Assembly (NCBI GenBank): GCA_045106735.1
Contig: JBGCEZ010000082.1
Span: 1-41,842, forward strand
Length of the DNA: 41,842 bases
Origin: JBGCEZ01 sp045106735
GTDB lineage: Bacteria > Planctomycetota > Phycisphaerae > Phycisphaerales > SM1A02
Reading direction: 5' to 3'
Below the pieces are notes generated by a model. It was given only the letters and a program-made list of their open reading frames with translations. It was not told the origin of the DNA and ran no database searches. The position numbers and the translations under genes are program-made. Shown here one piece after another: positions 39,176 through 41,842 of the stretch; the stretch's first letter is position 1, and the number at the start of each line of letters is the position of its first letter.

Positions 39176-41842
39176 ATGAGTGAAACACGTATGTCGGGCA
39201 CACCCGGATCCGCGACGACGCGGGCCCGGGCGTGGAACACGCACGTCGGTCCGCATGTGCTTGCGGCGGCGAGTTTGGCCATCGCCTTGGCCGGTCCGTT
39301 GCTCGCCCAGAGCACATCGCCCGCGGCGACCACGCCCTCCACGAGCGAGTCCGATTCGGACGCTCCAAAGCCGCCAGAAGAGCTGCCGACCATCGCGGCG
39401 TTCCTCGCCGGACCCGGCGCGAACACCACCGCCCGGGACGGCTTCGTCCGCCTTCACGTCGACGATCGCGATGGCACGATCTACGCCGAACTGCCGCCTC
39501 CGGGAACGCCGAAGTTCAGCTTCGACGCCCGCACGGACGCACGGCTCGGCATTCCGCCGATGCCCTCCGACGCGCGACTCGAAGCCATCCACGTCGTCGG
39601 CATTCGCACCGGACTCGGAAGCAATCCCGTCGGACTGGACCGCGGCCAGCTTGGTGGTACCACCCTCGTCCGCTTCCGCGACCTCGGCGGCCGCGTGCTG
39701 CTCGAAGCGGTCAACCTCGCGTACCGCGCCCGCACATCCGCCCCGGCCGAGCGTCGGGCGGTGGCCGAGTCATTCGCCCCGGCAATGCTCTGGGCCACGC
39801 CGCCGGTCGCCCGTGATGACGATGGTCGGGTGCTGATTGATCTCGGCGGCTTCCTCAAACTCGACCTGCACGGCATCGCACGAACCCTCGACTCCACCGG
39901 GCAAGGCAGCTTCTCGCTCGATGGCGATCGGAGCGTCGTGTTGACCGGTGAGACGCTGGCGTTTCCCGACAACGTCGAGTTGGAATCGCTGCTGACGTTC
40001 ACATCGAAGGAGCCTGGACGCCTCGTGCGGCAGACGGCGGCGGACGCCACCGCCCCGGCATTCGTCGTCCATCATTCGTTCGTCCGGCCGCCCGCCACCG
40101 GTTACGAGCCGCGGCCGATCGACCCGCGGATTCCCAGTTTCGGCGTGGGCTTCCAGGACTACGCCGCCCCGCTGGCCGACGATGTTCGCGCCGGGTTCAT
40201 TGCCCGTCATCGCCTCGGCCGTCCGGACGCGCCGCGGACCGTGCTCTATCACGTCGACGCCGGCGCTCCCGAGCCCGTGCGCGGCGCTCTGGTCGACGGT
40301 GCCCGCTGGTGGGCGGAAGCATTCGAGGCCGCCGGCTTCCCCGGGGCGTACCGCGTCGAGGTGATGCCCGAGGGCGTGCATCCCATGGACGTGCGCTACA
40401 ACGTCATTCAGTGGGTGCACCGTTCGACGCGCGGCTGGTCGTATGGCGCATCGGTCATCGACCCGCGGACGGGGGAGATCCTCAAGGGGCACGTCTCCCT
40501 CGGCTCGCTTCGCGTACGGCAAGACCGCCTGCTCTTCGAGGGCCTGCTTGGCACCGATGCAACCGGCAGCGGTGCCGGCGACGACCCGATCGAACTGTCC
40601 CTGGCCCGGATCCGTCAACTCGCGGCGCATGAGGTCGGCCACACCCTCGGCTTCGCCCACAACTTCGCCGCCTCGGCCGACGATCGTGCGTCGGTCATGG
40701 ACTATCCCGCTCCGCGCATCGGCGTCCGCGGCGGCGCGATCGACGTGTCGGACGCGTACGCGACTGGCATTGGCGCGTGGGACATCCGTTCGGTGGAACT
40801 CGCGTACGGCCGGCCGCAAGCCGGGGAAACCGAGGCCGCCCGCGTCACGCGCGTCGCCGCCGAAGCCCGCGACGCCGGGCTCGTCTTCATGAGTGATGCC
40901 GACGCTCGCGGGCTCGCCGCCGCCCATCCGCGCGCGGTGCTCTGGGACAACGGCGACGACCCGGTCACCGCACTTCGTACCGCGATGGCGGTTCGGGCCA
41001 TCGGGTTGCAGAACTTCGGCGTCGACCGCCTCCACCGCGGACGCCCGATGTCCGAACTCCACGAAGTGTTCGTGCCCGTATACCTGCACCACCGGTACCA
41101 GATCGAAGCTGCCGCTCGGCTCATCGGCGGCGTGTCCTATGTGCACGAGGTTCGGCCGACGACCGATGGAATCGCCGCGGGCCAGGTCGCCCCGGTTGAT
41201 CGACGGTTCGCTGAGCGCGTCGCCCTGCAGCCGGTGGACGGCGGAACGCAGGTCTTCGCCATGGATGCATTGCTCGAGACGCTCGCGCCGGACGCCCTCG
41301 ACATCCCCGACGATGTCCTTCGCGTCATTCCGCCGAACGCCTTCGGCCAGCCTGGCAGCATCGAGCGATTCAGTGGATCGACCGGACTGCTCTTCGATCC
41401 ACTCGCCGCGGCCGGCATCGCCGCCGACGCCACCCTGGCCGCACTGCTGGACCCACGCCGTTGCGCCCGCTTGGTCGCCCAGCATCGCCTCGATCCGCGA
41501 CTGCCTGGGTACGCCGACATGCTTCAGCGAATCCAGGCCGCCCTTCGGGCCAATGCCGACGACAGCCCGCGGCAAGTGTCGCTCAACGACCGCGTACGCA
41601 CGCTCTACATCGGCCGCCTCATCCGCTTGGCCGCCAGTCCGTCAACCAGCATCGAGGTGCGGGCGACCACAAACGCCACCCTGACGCAGCACGTTGAAGG
41701 CCTCGGCGGCGACCCCGTGAGCCAGGACCTCCGCCGCATCATCACGCGGCACCTCGACCGCCGGTTCGACATCGCCCCGCCCGTCCCAAGCGAGTTCGAC
41801 CCGCCGCCTGGAAGCCCGATTGGCAGCGGCCGGATTGGAAGC
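39176..41842 (+). CDS. DUF5117/DUF5118-type zinc metalloprotease, partial (first 889 codons)
   Basis: The frame from ATG 39176 is open to the right edge of the window and the stop lies outside it. A signal peptide (VLAAASLAIALAGPLLAQS) is followed by the DUF5118-like opening (RLHVDDRDGTIYAELP) and DUF5117-like segments (DPRIPSFGVGFQDYA, SVIDPRTGEILKGHV). The zinc site is H485-E-V-G-H489-T-L-G-F-A-H495, and a Met-turn SVMDYPAPR follows. It is a large secreted or periplasmic gluzincin/metzincin-like peptidase related to DUF4953 proteins, which usually total 800-950 residues, so little of the C-terminus is missing. Ribosome-binding site weak; ATG at 39191 is an alternative. No dockerin is seen in the visible part. 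Confidence 0.88.
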   Translation, partial: MSETRMSGTPGSATTRARAWNTHVGPHVLAAASLAIALAGPLLAQSTSPAATTPSTSESDSDAPKPPEELPTIAAFLAGPGANTTARDGFVRLHVDDRDGTIYAELPPPGTPKFSFDARTDARLGIPPMPSDARLEAIHVVGIRTGLGSNPVGLDRGQLGGTTLVRFRDLGGRVLLEAVNLAYRARTSAPAERRAVAESFAPAMLWATPPVARDDDGRVLIDLGGFLKLDLHGIARTLDSTGQGSFSLDGDRSVVLTGETLAFPDNVELESLLTFTSKEPGRLVRQTAADATAPAFVVHHSFVRPPATGYEPRPIDPRIPSFGVGFQDYAAPLADDVRAGFIARHRLGRPDAPRTVLYHVDAGAPEPVRGALVDGARWWAEAFEAAGFPGAYRVEVMPEGVHPMDVRYNVIQWVHRSTRGWSYGASVIDPRTGEILKGHVSLGSLRVRQDRLLFEGLLGTDATGSGAGDDPIELSLARIRQLAAHEVGHTLGFAHNFAASADDRASVMDYPAPRIGVRGGAIDVSDAYATGIGAWDIRSVELAYGRPQAGETEAARVTRVAAEARDAGLVFMSDADARGLAAAHPRAVLWDNGDDPVTALRTAMAVRAIGLQNFGVDRLHRGRPMSELHEVFVPVYLHHRYQIEAAARLIGGVSYVHEVRPTTDGIAAGQVAPVDRRFAERVALQPVDGGTQVFAMDALLETLAPDALDIPDDVLRVIPPNAFGQPGSIERFSGSTGLLFDPLAAAGIAADATLAALLDPRRCARLVAQHRLDPRLPGYADMLQRIQAALRANADDSPRQVSLNDRVRTLYIGRLIRLAASPSTSIEVRATTNATLTQHVEGLGGDPVSQDLRRIITRHLDRRFDIAPPVPSEFDPPPGSPIGSGRIGS

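Noticed and set aside
39770..41575. 601-codon minus-strand open frame
   Set aside because: Antisense to the zinc metalloprotease, which shows HEVGH and signal-peptide features.

Overview
This is a high-GC window (estimated by eye in the high 60s percent, with strongly GC-biased third codon positions) from a bacterium that looks like a planctomycete, most likely of the Phycisphaerae lineage. Three things point there. Secreted proteins repeatedly end in short two-cysteine dockerin-like modules of the form D-x-D-x-S-G-x-x-D-F-x-D-L-L followed by W/F-G-x-C. One gene encodes a very large fusion of ThuA-like, SGNH-like, beta-propeller and CxxCH-cytochrome domains, a combination typical of the PVC superphylum. 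Several proteins carry the 'tail-fibre chaperone' (S74) architecture that planctomycetes use in secreted proteins. The taxonomic call is inference. No tRNA, rRNA, CRISPR array, transposase or integrase was seen.

Layout. Positions 155-1739 (minus) hold a small two-gene unit: a TPR protein and an unknown protein. Positions 1985-4843 (minus) encode a large secreted dockerin protein with propeller-like repeats. It is divergent from a plus-strand series (5314-8695) of two S74 proteins and a small dockerin protein. Next come an eroded CPBP-protease fragment and a tandem pair of parallel beta-helix dockerin proteins (9012-12092, minus). Positions 12438-13661 encode a double thioredoxin-fold protein whose second domain has lost both cysteines.

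Positions 13857-23993 form a tight plus-strand operon: MoxR-type AAA+ ATPase, DUF58 protein, a membrane protein of unknown family, two membrane-anchored VWA proteins (BatA/BatB-like), a helical secreted or membrane protein, and a 1,330-residue secreted protein with a C-terminal membrane anchor. The family logic (MoxR with VWA proteins) suggests a chaperone or maturation complex acting at the cell envelope. The last gene and two of the smaller ones are not members of any family I recognise.

Positions 24290-27874 (minus) contain a DUF2314 lipoprotein gene coupled by a TGATG overlap to an asparagine-synthase-like enzyme without a glutaminase half, followed by another beta-helix dockerin protein. 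Positions 28100-31129 (plus) encode a reprolysin-like dockerin metalloprotease and an MFS transporter. Positions 31421-37465 (plus) encode the 1,810-residue fusion protein, followed almost immediately by a small HD-domain hydrolase resembling alarmone hydrolases. Positions 37466-38597 have no credible intact gene but preserve a decayed dockerin coding remnant on the minus strand. The window ends with a SnoaL/NTF2-like protein (38598-38996) and the first 889 codons of a DUF5117-type zinc metalloprotease that runs off the right edge.

Overall themes: six intact dockerin-tagged secreted proteins plus two dockerin remnants in 42 kb; several paralogous tandem pairs; and short-period (7-15 bp) tandem repeats that recur at gene junctions and protein tails. 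Together these suggest an actively duplicating and eroding surface-protein repertoire.
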